Shown here piece by piece: positions 1 through 7,581 of a stretch of 15,523 nt of DNA. Position numbers and translations under genes: made by a program. The notes beneath the pieces were generated by a model, which was not told the origin of the DNA, ran no database searches, and was given only the letters and a program-made list of their open reading frames with translations. The stretch is from the NCBI GenBank assembly GCA_002320245.1, contig DCKD01000070.1, forward strand, positions 1-15,523. Reading direction: 5' to 3'. The stretch is from Lachnospiraceae bacterium UBA1683 (lineage in GTDB: Bacteria; Bacillota; Clostridia; Lachnospirales; Lachnospiraceae). Each line of letters opens with the position of its first letter. The stretch's first letter is position 1.

Positions 1-32
1 TCAAATGTCGAAAACGGGATTATAACATGTAA
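1..32 (+). other. possible 3' end of a plus-strand gene
   Basis: The first bases precede a plus-strand terminator hairpin, which suggests that a plus-strand gene from left of the window ends here. Two frames close in time: one at TAA 23-25 and one at TAA 30-32. The visible peptide tails are under ten residues, so no product can be named and the choice of frame is a guess. Confidence 0.25.
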
Positions 33-37
33 CGAAG

Positions 38-70
38 AAGAGATGGTTGTCGTTAGCCATCTTTTTCTCT
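38..70 (+). terminator. intrinsic terminator, plus strand
   Basis: A 9-bp stem (38-46 pairing with 57-65, one G-U pair) is followed on the plus strand by a pyrimidine-rich tail of mostly T to about position 73. It would end transcription of a gene entering from the left edge. Confidence 0.55.
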
Positions 71-86
71 TTTATGGAAAAATTTC

Positions 87-125
87 AGGGGCAGATGTGA
101 CCTGGTATGAGTCACATCTGCCCCT
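87..125. repeat. perfect 15-bp inverted repeat (hairpin)
   Basis: Arms 87-101 and 111-125 are perfectly complementary around a 9-base loop. Neither side has a clean T-run directly after the stem; on the minus strand the stem is followed by GAAATTTTT. It may be a weak minus-strand terminator or a structured RNA or repeat element. No coding function is seen. Confidence 0.5.
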
Positions 126-175
126 ATTTGGAACTATCTATTTCCCGATAGCCCCTTTATTTGGATATTGTATCC

Positions 176-216
176 AATAAAAACCCTCCCGCACACTCAT
201 CGTATGCGGGAGGGTT
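176..216 (-). terminator. strong intrinsic terminator, minus strand
   Basis: A 12-bp GC-rich stem (182-193 with 205-216) has an 11-base loop and is followed on the minus strand by TTTTTATT. It is placed to end transcripts from the minus-strand HPr-like gene, 114 bp upstream, and possibly read-through from the response-regulator operon. Confidence 0.8.
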
Positions 217-329
217 AGAAACAAGTCCCAGTTTTTCCGCCAGAACAGGCATCACTCTGTTCAAAACGGTACATACAGGATATTTCTATCTTTTCATAAC
301 ACTATGAGGGGGGAGGGTTCAGCATGTGT
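217..329. other. non-coding stretch downstream of the HPr-like gene
   Basis: No convincing gene is seen. A short inverted repeat (GAACAG at 242-247, CTGTTC at 256-261) is the only local structure. With the hairpins at 38-216 it completes the gene-free 1-329 region. Confidence 0.4.
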
Positions 330-560
330 TTATGCAGCTACATACTGGGAAATCTCTTGTTTCAACTGTTCACAATCATCATCATATACCTTCAGGTTGA
401 TAACGTTGTTCAGTCCTAAATTCATTATACCGAGGATTGATTTTGCATCTACTACAAATCTTCCTCTCTTCATATCCATCGGGCAGTCATATTTTGTCAC
501 TTTTTTTACGAAGTCAAGTATCTCTTCCGGATTTTTAAACGTAACTTTCATTTCATTCAT
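330..560 (-). CDS. HPr-like (PTS phosphocarrier fold) small protein
   Basis: This 76-residue protein resembles the stand-alone HPr-like proteins common in Lachnospiraceae. It has an N-terminal strand (MKVTF), a helix of the EEILDFVKKVTKYDCPMD kind, the FVVDAKSILGIMNL segment that matches the conserved HPr 'gKSimgimsL' region, and an acidic C-terminal helix. The active-site histidine expected near residue 15 of true HPr is absent, so phosphotransfer to sugar permeases is unlikely and a regulatory or structural role is more plausible; this is inference. The open frame extends upstream to 650, but the ATG at 560 is chosen because AGAAGG lies 8 bases before it. It follows the response regulator on the same strand with a 162-bp gap, so it probably has its own promoter. 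Confidence 0.72.
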   Translation of the reverse strand: MNEMKVTFKNPEEILDFVKKVTKYDCPMDMKRGRFVVDAKSILGIMNLGLNNVINLKVYDDDCEQLKQEISQYVAA

Positions 561-665
561 TTTTATTACCTTCTTTTCATCAAACATAACTCTCAATATT
601 TCATTGTTTCCTAAATACTGGTTTTTATTCTTTCCTTGCTCGACAAACATATACTACCACACTTA

Positions 666-672
666 TTCGACA
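666..672 (-). promoter_or_regulatory. possible Spo0A box upstream of the HPr-like gene
   Basis: On the minus strand TGTCGAA matches the known 7-base Spo0A core, about 105 bases upstream of the HPr-like start codon. A partial copy (TGTCGAG) lies about 25 bases further downstream, near 641-647. A 7-base match in AT-rich DNA is weak evidence. Confidence 0.2.
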
Positions 673-722
673 AAAAAAGACGAAATTTATTAAAAAGGTA
701 GAAATTTTTAATGAACTTATGT

Positions 723-2291
723 CTAATGAACTGATTTCCGATACTCATTCGGAAGCATTCCGACTTCCTCTTTGAACACTTTACTCATATATTTTGGATC
801 AGAATATCCTGCGAGCACCGCAATCTGATTCAGTTTCAGATGAGTTTCCAACAACAGCTTTTTTACTTTTTCTATCCGGTATTTCCGCACCGTTTCGGTG
901 AATGTCATCCCTGTTTCTTTCTTAAACTGGCTGCTCAGATATTCTTCGGAAACAAACAGTTTTCCTGCAATCTCTTCCAACGTGATTCCCTGATCATAGT
1001 ATTTCTTAATCAGTTGCTGTGCTTTCTGCACCATCCCGCTGACAAGGGTTTCCCCCTGCATAGTCCTTGAATCAATATTCATTATGTGGAAGAATTTTTC
1101 CATCAGTGTATCGATTTCCTGCCAGCATACTACCGATGACAGTCTCCGGAAAATGTTCTGGATTTCCAGTGCTGATTCTGCAAAATATTCTTCATTTGCC
1201 TTGACCAATGCAAGATTAAAACGAATCAGGCTGTTCTTCATCTCCGCCGGACTACAGAGATTCTGCTGGTAATATTCAAATAACTTTTCATATATCTTTA
1301 CCAGTTCACTCTTGTTTTCTGTAAACAACGCTTTTTTCGCATTTTCTTCCAGCTCAATTGGATATCTCAGTTGGGTAAGAGACAGCTTTTGAATCTCTTC
1401 TTTATTAATAATCTTCCCCGGTCCAAATATCAGCCCCCATTCCATCAACGCTTTCATATCCTTTAAATCATCCGGCAGATTCAGGATTTTCTCGGACTCT
1501 TTCCATACACATACAATCGGCTGCTCCACTCCGCTGCTGATTTCCGGAATCACCGTTTTCTGATAAAACGGGAACAAGGATGTCCCGGCGGACAATCGGT
1601 AGAACACACAAATTAATAACTTCCATGCATCTGCTTTCTGAACATATACCGAGTAGCTGATTTCCCGCCCCGCAGCTTTCTCCATCAGATGTTTCCCCCG
1701 GTCTTTCTGTACAGTTTTCTCCACCAGTTGTTCCACCCGGTCTTTCTGCTTTTCATAACCGCTGCCAAGCCAGATAGTCAGGATTTCCGCCCTGTCATTT
1801 ACTGTAAAGCCATACTTGTGCTGCGTCATGACATGGAAAGCTTCATCAGGCTGCAATTGCCCGTTCACACAGCTTGTGAAAATATTTTCCAACGAAAAAA
1901 CTCTCTCCTGACTATGGCTTTTTGTCAATTTATTTTCGATATCTTGCAAGGTACATTTTAATTCTGCAATACGAATCGGTTTCAGCAAATAATTCTCGAT
2001 TCCAAGCTCTATTGCCTGTTTTGCATAATTAAAATCGGAATATGCAGACAGCACAATCGCCTTGCACATGATTTTTTCCTGACGGATTTTTGCCAGCATC
2101 TCAAGCCCCGTCATCTTTGGCATCCGGATATCCATGATAATAAGATCCGGCCGGATGTTCCGTACCAGTTCTAACCCTTCAGCTCCATCTTTTGCTGTTC
2201 CTACAACTTCATACCCCGGTTTTATTTTCTGTAAAATCTTTGCCATCCCTTCCCGGATGGGTGTTTCATCTTCAATAACCGCAATTCGCAT
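723..2291 (-). CDS. response regulator, YesN type (REC + AraC HTH)
   Basis: This 522-residue cytoplasmic response regulator has a receiver domain at residues 1-120, with acidic residues E7 and D8, the phospho-acceptor D54 (MDIRMPKMTG), S82 and K104 (LLKP). A long poorly defined linker follows, and the last ~100 residues are an AraC-type double helix-turn-helix (LEEIAGKLFVSEEYLSSQFK, then a second helix pair ending ...SKVFKEEVGMLPNEYR). The family partners YesM-type histidine kinases and usually activates carbohydrate uptake and degradation genes. The kinase gene lies 83 bp upstream. A TTG at 2309 would add six residues, but the ATG at 2291 with GGGAGG ten bases before it fits better. The gene appears intact, although its kinase partner is frameshifted in this sequence. 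Confidence 0.92.
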   Translation of the reverse strand: MRIAVIEDETPIREGMAKILQKIKPGYEVVGTAKDGAEGLELVRNIRPDLIIMDIRMPKMTGLEMLAKIRQEKIMCKAIVLSAYSDFNYAKQAIELGIENYLLKPIRIAELKCTLQDIENKLTKSHSQERVFSLENIFTSCVNGQLQPDEAFHVMTQHKYGFTVNDRAEILTIWLGSGYEKQKDRVEQLVEKTVQKDRGKHLMEKAAGREISYSVYVQKADAWKLLICVFYRLSAGTSLFPFYQKTVIPEISSGVEQPIVCVWKESEKILNLPDDLKDMKALMEWGLIFGPGKIINKEEIQKLSLTQLRYPIELEENAKKALFTENKSELVKIYEKLFEYYQQNLCSPAEMKNSLIRFNLALVKANEEYFAESALEIQNIFRRLSSVVCWQEIDTLMEKFFHIMNIDSRTMQGETLVSGMVQKAQQLIKKYYDQGITLEEIAGKLFVSEEYLSSQFKKETGMTFTETVRKYRIEKVKKLLLETHLKLNQIAVLAGYSDPKYMSKVFKEEVGMLPNEYRKSVH

Positions 2292-2374
2292 TCCAGCCCG
2301 ACCTCCCAATCATTCTTTTCACTCTGTGCCATCGCTGTCCTTGTCATACCTGTGCCTGCAATGATTGTTACCTG

Positions 2375-3863
2375 CTATTTCTTTGGAGCCATTTCTGCTA
2401 TCGGAATAAACAAATGTACCCTTGTATAGTTTCCTTCCTGACTTTCAAAATATACCGTCGTCTCCTCGCCGTAATAAAGTTTCAGACGTTTTCTTACATT
2501 TGCAACGCCGAGATGTCCTTCCATCTCCGCCGTTTCATCGTTTAGCATTTGAAGCGTGCTTTCCTTTATGCCATTTCCATTATCTTCAATCATCAAATGC
2601 ATCTGGCTTCCCAGACTGTTTACGGAAATCCGGAGCACACACTGCCCCTCTTTCCCTGCAAACCCATACTTCACTGCATTCTCTACAAATGGCTGCAGCA
2701 GAAGCTTATGTATCTTGAATCCCATCAGCTCTTCTGGTATATCTGCCTCAATTTTCGGCATCTTTCCAAGCCTCGTCCCCTGAAGCAGCAAGTATTCGGT
2801 CAGCCACCCGAATTCCTGCTCCAGGGTAATTGTACCGCCCGCATTATTTACTGTATAACGCAAAATATTTGCCAGTGCAACCAACATCTCGCTGATGTCA
2901 TACTGTCCCTGTTCAATCGCCTTCCAGTTAATCGTATCCAGTGTATTGTACAGGAAATGGGGGTCTATCTGCGCCTCAAGCGCGGACAATTCTGCATTTC
3001 TCTGCTCCAACGATGTTTTTTGACCTGATTGATTAAATCATCCAGATGCTCCACCATCTCATTGAAACCGGACTGTATATTTTCGATTTCCTCCGGCATA
3101 TTCCTTGAGAGCTTTACTCTCACTGAGAAGTCCCCATTTTCAACCCGCTTAATGGAGTCTTCAAACGTTTCCACCATTCCAAGATACGGTCTTGTAAGTA
3201 TATAACTCAGACATGCCATGATAATAACCGACACAAGTGATACAACGCACAGCAGAATAATCTGCAGTTGTTTTGTATTGTTATATGCCGACAAATCCCG
3301 CTCAACACAAATGGTAAATCCACTTATTTCGTTTACCACGGAGCCATAATAATTCGCCCCTGTATTGCGAAGTTTCCCAAAATTTTTTCCAACTTTGCTG
3401 AATGTCGGTGCACTAATCACGGTATCTCCATCCAGAAGATACGTTTCTGCATTTGCCCCGACCTGTATAACATTCGAAAATCGTAAAACACAACCTGACC
3501 GTTTTTCAGAATCATGGTAATTCCCTCCACCCCCTGATTCCGGTTGCAGATATGGCTGAACTCATGCCGGATTTTACTTGTATTGACATCCAGTACGTCT
3601 TTATTCTGATTGATTTCTTCCACCGTCTCAATCACCGAATCATCAGTACACAAATCAAACAAAATGGTTGCATATTTATCCAGTAAAAGGTCCAGACAGC
3701 GGCTTGCACTATCCAAATTTGCTTCCATCCGTTCACTCAGATTTTCCTGCTGCCATTTCTGAATACTCTGTTGGGAAGCAAGTGCAAAAATCAGAACCGG
3801 TAACATAGCTACTGCCAAAATACTGAAGAGCATACGCTCTCGGAGATGTCTGAATTTTTTCAT
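2375..3863 (-). pseudogene. sensor histidine kinase, YesM type, with two 1-base frameshifts
   Basis: The gene is readable only in three consecutive frames. The first (3863 to about 3480) encodes an N-terminal membrane segment (residues ~10-30) and the start of an extracellular sensor domain. The second (to about 3016) gives the rest of the sensor domain, a second membrane segment (IILLCVVSLVSVIIMACLSY) and a HAMP domain. The third carries the His_kinase box with the phospho-accepting histidine (IDPHFLYNTLDTINW) and an HATPase domain (VENAVKYG, EDNGNGI, LGVANVRKRL). Restoring one T at 3477-3480 and one A at 3011-3016 (minus-strand A run) gives an unbroken 496-residue protein, the normal family length. 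Both lesions are single losses in mononucleotide runs, so sequencing error is as likely as true decay. Its ATG overlaps the stop of the lipoprotein remnant (ATGA), and AGGAGG precedes it. Confidence 0.88.
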
Positions 3864-4211
3864 TGTACCTCCTCCCTGATTTCCCGGATTTTTTCTGCTG
3901 TCTCGGCTAATATCTCCCGCTCGTTAATCTTTCCTACAATCCCATTACAACTCTGCCTTCTCAATCGCATCTGTCACGTCCGCAAGCGGCTGCATATCGT
4001 TATAATATTTCAAATCCGAAAAGTCCACCAGCCCGTCCAGTCCTTCTTTGCTGACGGTCTGCGGCATATAATGCCACAATGTAACCGTCTTGCGCTCTCT
4101 GACAGCGGATATCTCTTCTTTCCCACAGCCGCCGAGCAAACTCAGCGCCAAAACAATACTCAACGCTCCCGTCAATGTATTTCTGCGATAAAAATATCGT
4201 TTTACTTTCAC
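3860..4211 (-). pseudogene. remnant of a substrate-binding lipoprotein
   Basis: A GTG at 4211, with AGGAG eight bases upstream, opens a lipoprotein signal peptide: basic KVKRYFYRRN, a hydrophobic run and the lipobox LLGGC. The strand KTVTLWHY follows, typical of the first beta strand of family 1 extracellular sugar-binding proteins, which are normally 400-550 residues. Only about 40 residues follow before a TAA at 3945-3947. The +1 frame then continues with a helical tail (GIVGKINEREILAETAEKIR) up to a TGA overlapping the kinase ATG. With one base removed the whole piece is about 116 residues. I infer a large internal deletion plus a frameshift. A genuine short lipoprotein with a single indel is the alternative. 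It lies 31 bp after the MATE gene. Confidence 0.6.
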
Positions 4212-4242
4212 ACACTCTCTCCTCATCCTGCTGCAAAAGCCA

Positions 4243-5601
4243 TCACACAATCGCATGCTGTTTCCATTTCCCGCTGAAATACCGCACGGTAAAGCAAAAC
4301 GCGCGGAATAACCAGTCAATCACCATTGCAACCCAGATGCCGAATACCCCCATATCGAGATATTTTCCAAGCAGATAGCTGAACATTATCCGGAAAATCC
4401 ACATTGAAAAGATGGAAACCGCCATACATGCTTTTACATCCCCTGCCGCCCGGAATGTCGCCGGCAATGTAAAGGAAACCGGCCAGACCAGCATCACGGA
4501 AACCGAATGGAACAGCAGAATCTTTTCTGTTGTCTGCGCCGTCAGGTCCGACAGGTTATACGCCCGCAAAATCAGCGGCAACAGCAGGAAAATTACTGCA
4601 TTCAGCACCCAGTTGCAAACATATGTAATCAGAATCAGCTTTTTCGTATAATAATGTACCTGCCAGTAATCCCCAGCTCCGACACATCGTGCAATGACAG
4701 TCGTCACTGCCAGCGTCAGTGCCATACCCGGCAGAATCTGAAACATTGCTACTGCATTGGACACTGCATTTGCTGCTATCGCATAAGTCCCGAAGGATGA
4801 CACCAGACTGAGCACAATGATTTTTCCAAGCTGGAACATACTGTTCTCCAGCCCGTTTGGCACACCAATCACCAGAATTTTCCGCACCGCGCTCCAGTCG
4901 AACCGATACTTCCATGTCCGCTCCAGATGTACCATCCGCGTCTGGTCAAGCAGCAATATAATCACAAGCAGCGCTGCCGTCATCCGTGATACAAGCGTTG
5001 GGATTGCAACACCCTCCGTTCCCCGGTGAAAACCATAAATCAGAATTGCATTTCCACTGATATTAATGATATTCATGACAACGGATACGAGCATCGGCAC
5101 GCGGGAATTACCCATTGTACGGAAAATCGCCGCCCCTCCGTTGTACAATGCCATGAATGGGATAGACGCCCCTACAATAAGCAGATAAATATTGGCATGT
5201 CTCATTACATCCGCCTCAATGGCGCCGAATACTCCCTGCAGAATCAGATTTCTGCACAGATAGACAATCGCGGTTATCACGGCTGCCAGAATGGTAATAA
5301 ACCAGACTAGCTGCGTGGAAGACTTACACGCTTCCTCCTGCCGTTTCTGTCCGAGATACTGCCCCGCCACAACCGCGCCGCCGGTAGCAAGGGCAGAAAA
5401 AATATTAATCAACAGCACCATGATATTATCAACTAGTGAGACTCCTGATACTGCGGCCTCCCCTACGCTTGCAATCATAATGCTGTCAGCCATCCCTACC
5501 AGAACAGCCAACAACTGTTCGATAATCAGTGGGACAATCAATGCCACCAAAGTCTGATTATCAAACAGATAATGACTTCTGTCATTTTTTATTCTTCTCA
5601 T
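4243..5601 (-). CDS. MATE family multidrug efflux transporter
   Basis: This 452-residue integral membrane protein has about twelve hydrophobic segments in the two-bundle MATE arrangement. Family features include the N-terminal VALIVPLIIEQLLAVLVGMADSIM segment, the GAVVAGQYLGQKR loop after helix 2, and the repeat of that pattern in the second half (IARCVGAGDYWQVHYYTKKL). MATE proteins export cationic or polyaromatic drugs or metabolites in exchange for sodium ions or protons; the substrate cannot be read from sequence. The ATG at 5601 has AGAGGA seven bases upstream, and a good sigma-A-like promoter sits at 5634-5662. The gene is intact and heads the cluster that includes the lipoprotein remnant and the two-component pair, 31 bp before the lipoprotein, so co-transcription is plausible. 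Confidence 0.92.
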   Translation of the reverse strand: MRRIKNDRSHYLFDNQTLVALIVPLIIEQLLAVLVGMADSIMIASVGEAAVSGVSLVDNIMVLLINIFSALATGGAVVAGQYLGQKRQEEACKSSTQLVWFITILAAVITAIVYLCRNLILQGVFGAIEADVMRHANIYLLIVGASIPFMALYNGGAAIFRTMGNSRVPMLVSVVMNIINISGNAILIYGFHRGTEGVAIPTLVSRMTAALLVIILLLDQTRMVHLERTWKYRFDWSAVRKILVIGVPNGLENSMFQLGKIIVLSLVSSFGTYAIAANAVSNAVAMFQILPGMALTLAVTTVIARCVGAGDYWQVHYYTKKLILITYVCNWVLNAVIFLLLPLILRAYNLSDLTAQTTEKILLFHSVSVMLVWPVSFTLPATFRAAGDVKACMAVSIFSMWIFRIMFSYLLGKYLDMGVFGIWVAMVIDWLFRAFCFTVRYFSGKWKQHAIV

Positions 5602-5633
5602 CTCTTGTTCCTCTTTCCTTCTCTCGTCCCTTA

Positions 5634-5662
5634 ATTATAATCCGACTTTATGGAAGATACAA
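5634..5662 (-). promoter_or_regulatory. sigma-A-type promoter for the MATE gene
   Basis: On the minus strand, TTGTAT (5657-5662) and a perfect TATAAT (5634-5639) are separated by 17 bases, 33 bases upstream of the MATE ATG. The -35 box is weak (3 of 6). Confidence 0.6.
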
Positions 5663-5742
5663 CAGGAATACATTTAAACTTTTGTCTTCTCACCTGTAAT
5701 GACTGCCCGAAAGAATCCTCCTTACCCCTGTCAGCCGTCCTT

Positions 5743-5892
5743 TTACACATATTCATGCTGGTGTAAATATTTTTCTCTTGTAGCAAGTCCGCCCCGGATA
5801 TGTCGTTCCGACTTGTTCGTATCCAGCACCTTCCTTGCTTCCTGTGCCAGAGAAGGATTGATTTGCAGCAAACGTTCCGTCACATCTTTATG
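5743..5892 (-). pseudogene. spoIIID: SpoIIID, C-terminal half only, cut by an element end
   Basis: On the minus strand from 5892 the frame reads HKDVTERLLQINPSLAQEA, then a KVLDTNKSERHIRGGLAT segment, and stops at 5743-5745. This closely follows the C-terminal half of the sporulation regulator SpoIIID (B. subtilis has ...STVHKDLTERLPEINPDLANE... and ...RHLRGGEATKLKY). SpoIIID is a small mother-cell DNA-binding protein made under sigma-E that controls sigK and many coat genes. Here 49 residues remain. Upstream of the histidine the match ends abruptly (VTTK instead of SKSTV), and a stop lies at 5908-5910. The break is inside the helix-turn-helix and coincides with the 3' end of a serine recombinase gene. 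No start codon or ribosome binding site is apparent, so the fragment is not expected to be made. The N-terminal half is not in the window. Confidence 0.85.
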
Positions 5893-5910
5893 TTTGGTCG
5901 TTACTATTTA
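5888..5910. other. probable attachment-site junction (element end in spoIIID)
   Basis: SpoIIID similarity begins at 5892 and the recombinase stop codon (TAA, 5888-5890) lies in the same few bases. The crossover is therefore near CATAAAGATG on the minus strand. The exact core cannot be fixed without the other junction or an empty site. Confidence 0.65.
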
Positions 5911-7456
5911 GGGCTGTTCGTTTTTCACATTCGTCTGCCACTAAAATGCTTTCATTTAATCCCAAATCACCTAATAATCGAAGGTAAATATCCACATTTC
6001 CATCTTTGTCTACTTCTATTTTCTTAATCAGCCTCTTTAACTGTACATTGGTCATCTCATGAACATCCGTAATATCCTCAATCTGCTTAAAGGTGTCATT
6101 TAGGATTTTTTCCATCTGATCCCCCTTTGTCAAATTGCTGGATACCATTTTCAACTCATTTTCCAGACGCTCCAGTTCCTGACGTGTACCGCCTAATTTC
6201 TCATTCAATTCTTCTCTGGAAATCAAATCATCGGTATACATATCCATATATTTCTGTCGCATTCTCTGTAATCTGGCAACTTGTAAGTTCAATTCTTTCT
6301 CATACTCTGCATTTTCATCTTTTGCTTTGTACACTCTTTGAAATTCTTTCACTACATAATCAATCACTTTATTTTTTTGCTGTAAAATCCGATTGAAATA
6401 TCCCTGTAAAACCTGGATTAATTCCTCTTCATCCACAGCAGTTTTATTTGGACAGCTATCTGCTCCTTTCCCGTTTCTTCCAGAGCAAACCCAACGCACA
6501 TAAGTATTTTTGTAAGTACGAACTGTTCTTCGGAAAGACCAACCACATTCTTTACATTTAATCAGTGTAGAAAACAGATATTTGTTGCTTTGCCGCTCAT
6601 GATTCAGATTGAATGCATCGTTTCTTCCACGAAGAATTTCCTGTGCTTTTTCAAACACCTCATCTTCAATGATACGAAGTTCCGGGCGTTCCACAACAAT
6701 CCATTCCGTCTCATCCTTCTCTCTTCTCTGTCCAGTCAGAAAATCACTGATTTCCTGCTTTCCATTGATAATCTTCCCCGTATAAATCTCATTGGTCAAA
6801 ATCCGGCAGATGGCATTCTGGCTCCATTTGCAGTTTCTCTTTGTCCGATATCCTTTTTCATTCAGCATATTAGAAATCTTGGCGGCACCGTATCCCTCTT
6901 CTGTGTACCACTTGTAAATTTGCTTTACAACCTTTGATTCTTCTTTGTTAATCTCAAGGTTAAAATAATCTCCGATTGTTTTATCGTATCCGTATACAAT
7001 ATTAGGAACTCGTCCTTTTTCTGCGTTTAGTTTCTTTCCAAATTTCACTCGCTTTGATGTATTGGCGCTTTCTTCCTGAGCCAATGCACCAAATATCGTA
7101 AGAACAAACTCGCTGTTTCCCATGCTCGTCATATTTGCTGTAAGGAATTGCGTTTCGATACCTAACGATTTCAATTTTCGAACATTTTGCAAAAGATCTA
7201 CTGTATTTCTTGCAAAACGAGAAATGTCTTTTACGACAACCATATCAAACATTCCCTTTTCTGCATCTGCCATCATACGAAGAAATTCCTTACGATTTTT
7301 GATTTTTGTTCCGGAAATACCTTCATCTGCATATAATTTTACTAAGACATCTCCGGTACGTTGCGTATATTCAGAAAAGAATTCCTTTTGGGATTCCAAA
7401 CTGTTGAGCTGATCGGCTTTGTCCGTAGAAACACGACAATAAGCTGCTATCTTCAT
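5888..7456 (-). CDS. large serine recombinase (integrase) of the element
   Basis: This 522-residue site-specific recombinase has a resolvase-type catalytic domain at residues 1-150. It carries the nucleophile S10 in YCRVS, the DEGISGT loop (44-50), KDISRFARN (76-84) and the long helix ending near 145. A recombinase domain follows (YGYDKTIG to about residue 260), then a zinc ribbon with C301, C304, C324 and C335, a coiled coil at about 376-445 and a C-terminal tail. Such enzymes integrate and excise phages and conjugative elements without host factors, usually with a directionality factor for excision, which is not visible here. The ATG at 7456 is preceded by GAGAGG. The gene sits at the very end of the element, and its stop codon overlaps the spoIIID junction, a common layout for integrase and attachment site. 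Confidence 0.95.
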   Translation of the reverse strand: MKIAAYCRVSTDKADQLNSLESQKEFFSEYTQRTGDVLVKLYADEGISGTKIKNRKEFLRMMADAEKGMFDMVVVKDISRFARNTVDLLQNVRKLKSLGIETQFLTANMTSMGNSEFVLTIFGALAQEESANTSKRVKFGKKLNAEKGRVPNIVYGYDKTIGDYFNLEINKEESKVVKQIYKWYTEEGYGAAKISNMLNEKGYRTKRNCKWSQNAICRILTNEIYTGKIINGKQEISDFLTGQRREKDETEWIVVERPELRIIEDEVFEKAQEILRGRNDAFNLNHERQSNKYLFSTLIKCKECGWSFRRTVRTYKNTYVRWVCSGRNGKGADSCPNKTAVDEEELIQVLQGYFNRILQQKNKVIDYVVKEFQRVYKAKDENAEYEKELNLQVARLQRMRQKYMDMYTDDLISREELNEKLGGTRQELERLENELKMVSSNLTKGDQMEKILNDTFKQIEDITDVHEMTNVQLKRLIKKIEVDKDGNVDIYLRLLGDLGLNESILVADECEKRTALNSNDQT

Positions 7457-7499
7457 AAGATTACCTCTCTGTATCTATTTTATTTTCTGTTACATCTAT

Positions 7500-7527
7500 A
7501 TTATATATCAAAATAAAAATTCGTAAA
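7500..7527 (-). promoter_or_regulatory. sigma-A-type promoter for the recombinase
   Basis: On the minus strand, TTTACG (7522-7527) and a perfect TATAAT (7500-7505) are separated by 16 bases, 43 bases before the recombinase ATG. The T-run of the upstream terminator abuts the -35 box. No sigma-E or sigma-K type promoter was recognised here. Confidence 0.6.
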
Positions 7528-7530
7528 CAG

Positions 7531-7568
7531 AAAAACAAGATATTACTGATAAAATCAATAATACCTTG
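7531..7568 (-). terminator. intrinsic terminator of the cargo operon
   Basis: A 15-bp stem (7554-7568 with 7536-7550; two pairs are G-U in the minus-strand RNA) with a 3-base loop is followed by TTTTTCTGTTT on the minus strand. It lies 13 bases after the stop of the 427-aa gene and separates it from the recombinase. Confidence 0.75.
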
Positions 7569-7581
7569 TACATATGTGCAT

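Noticed and set aside
1..180. Plus-strand open frame through positions 1-180
   Set aside because: It runs straight through two hairpins, has no identifiable start, and its translation resembles no protein; it is best explained as chance.
5699..5911. Plus-strand open frame opposite the spoIIID remnant
   Set aside because: It is the antisense shadow of the SpoIIID coding sequence and has no ribosome binding site.
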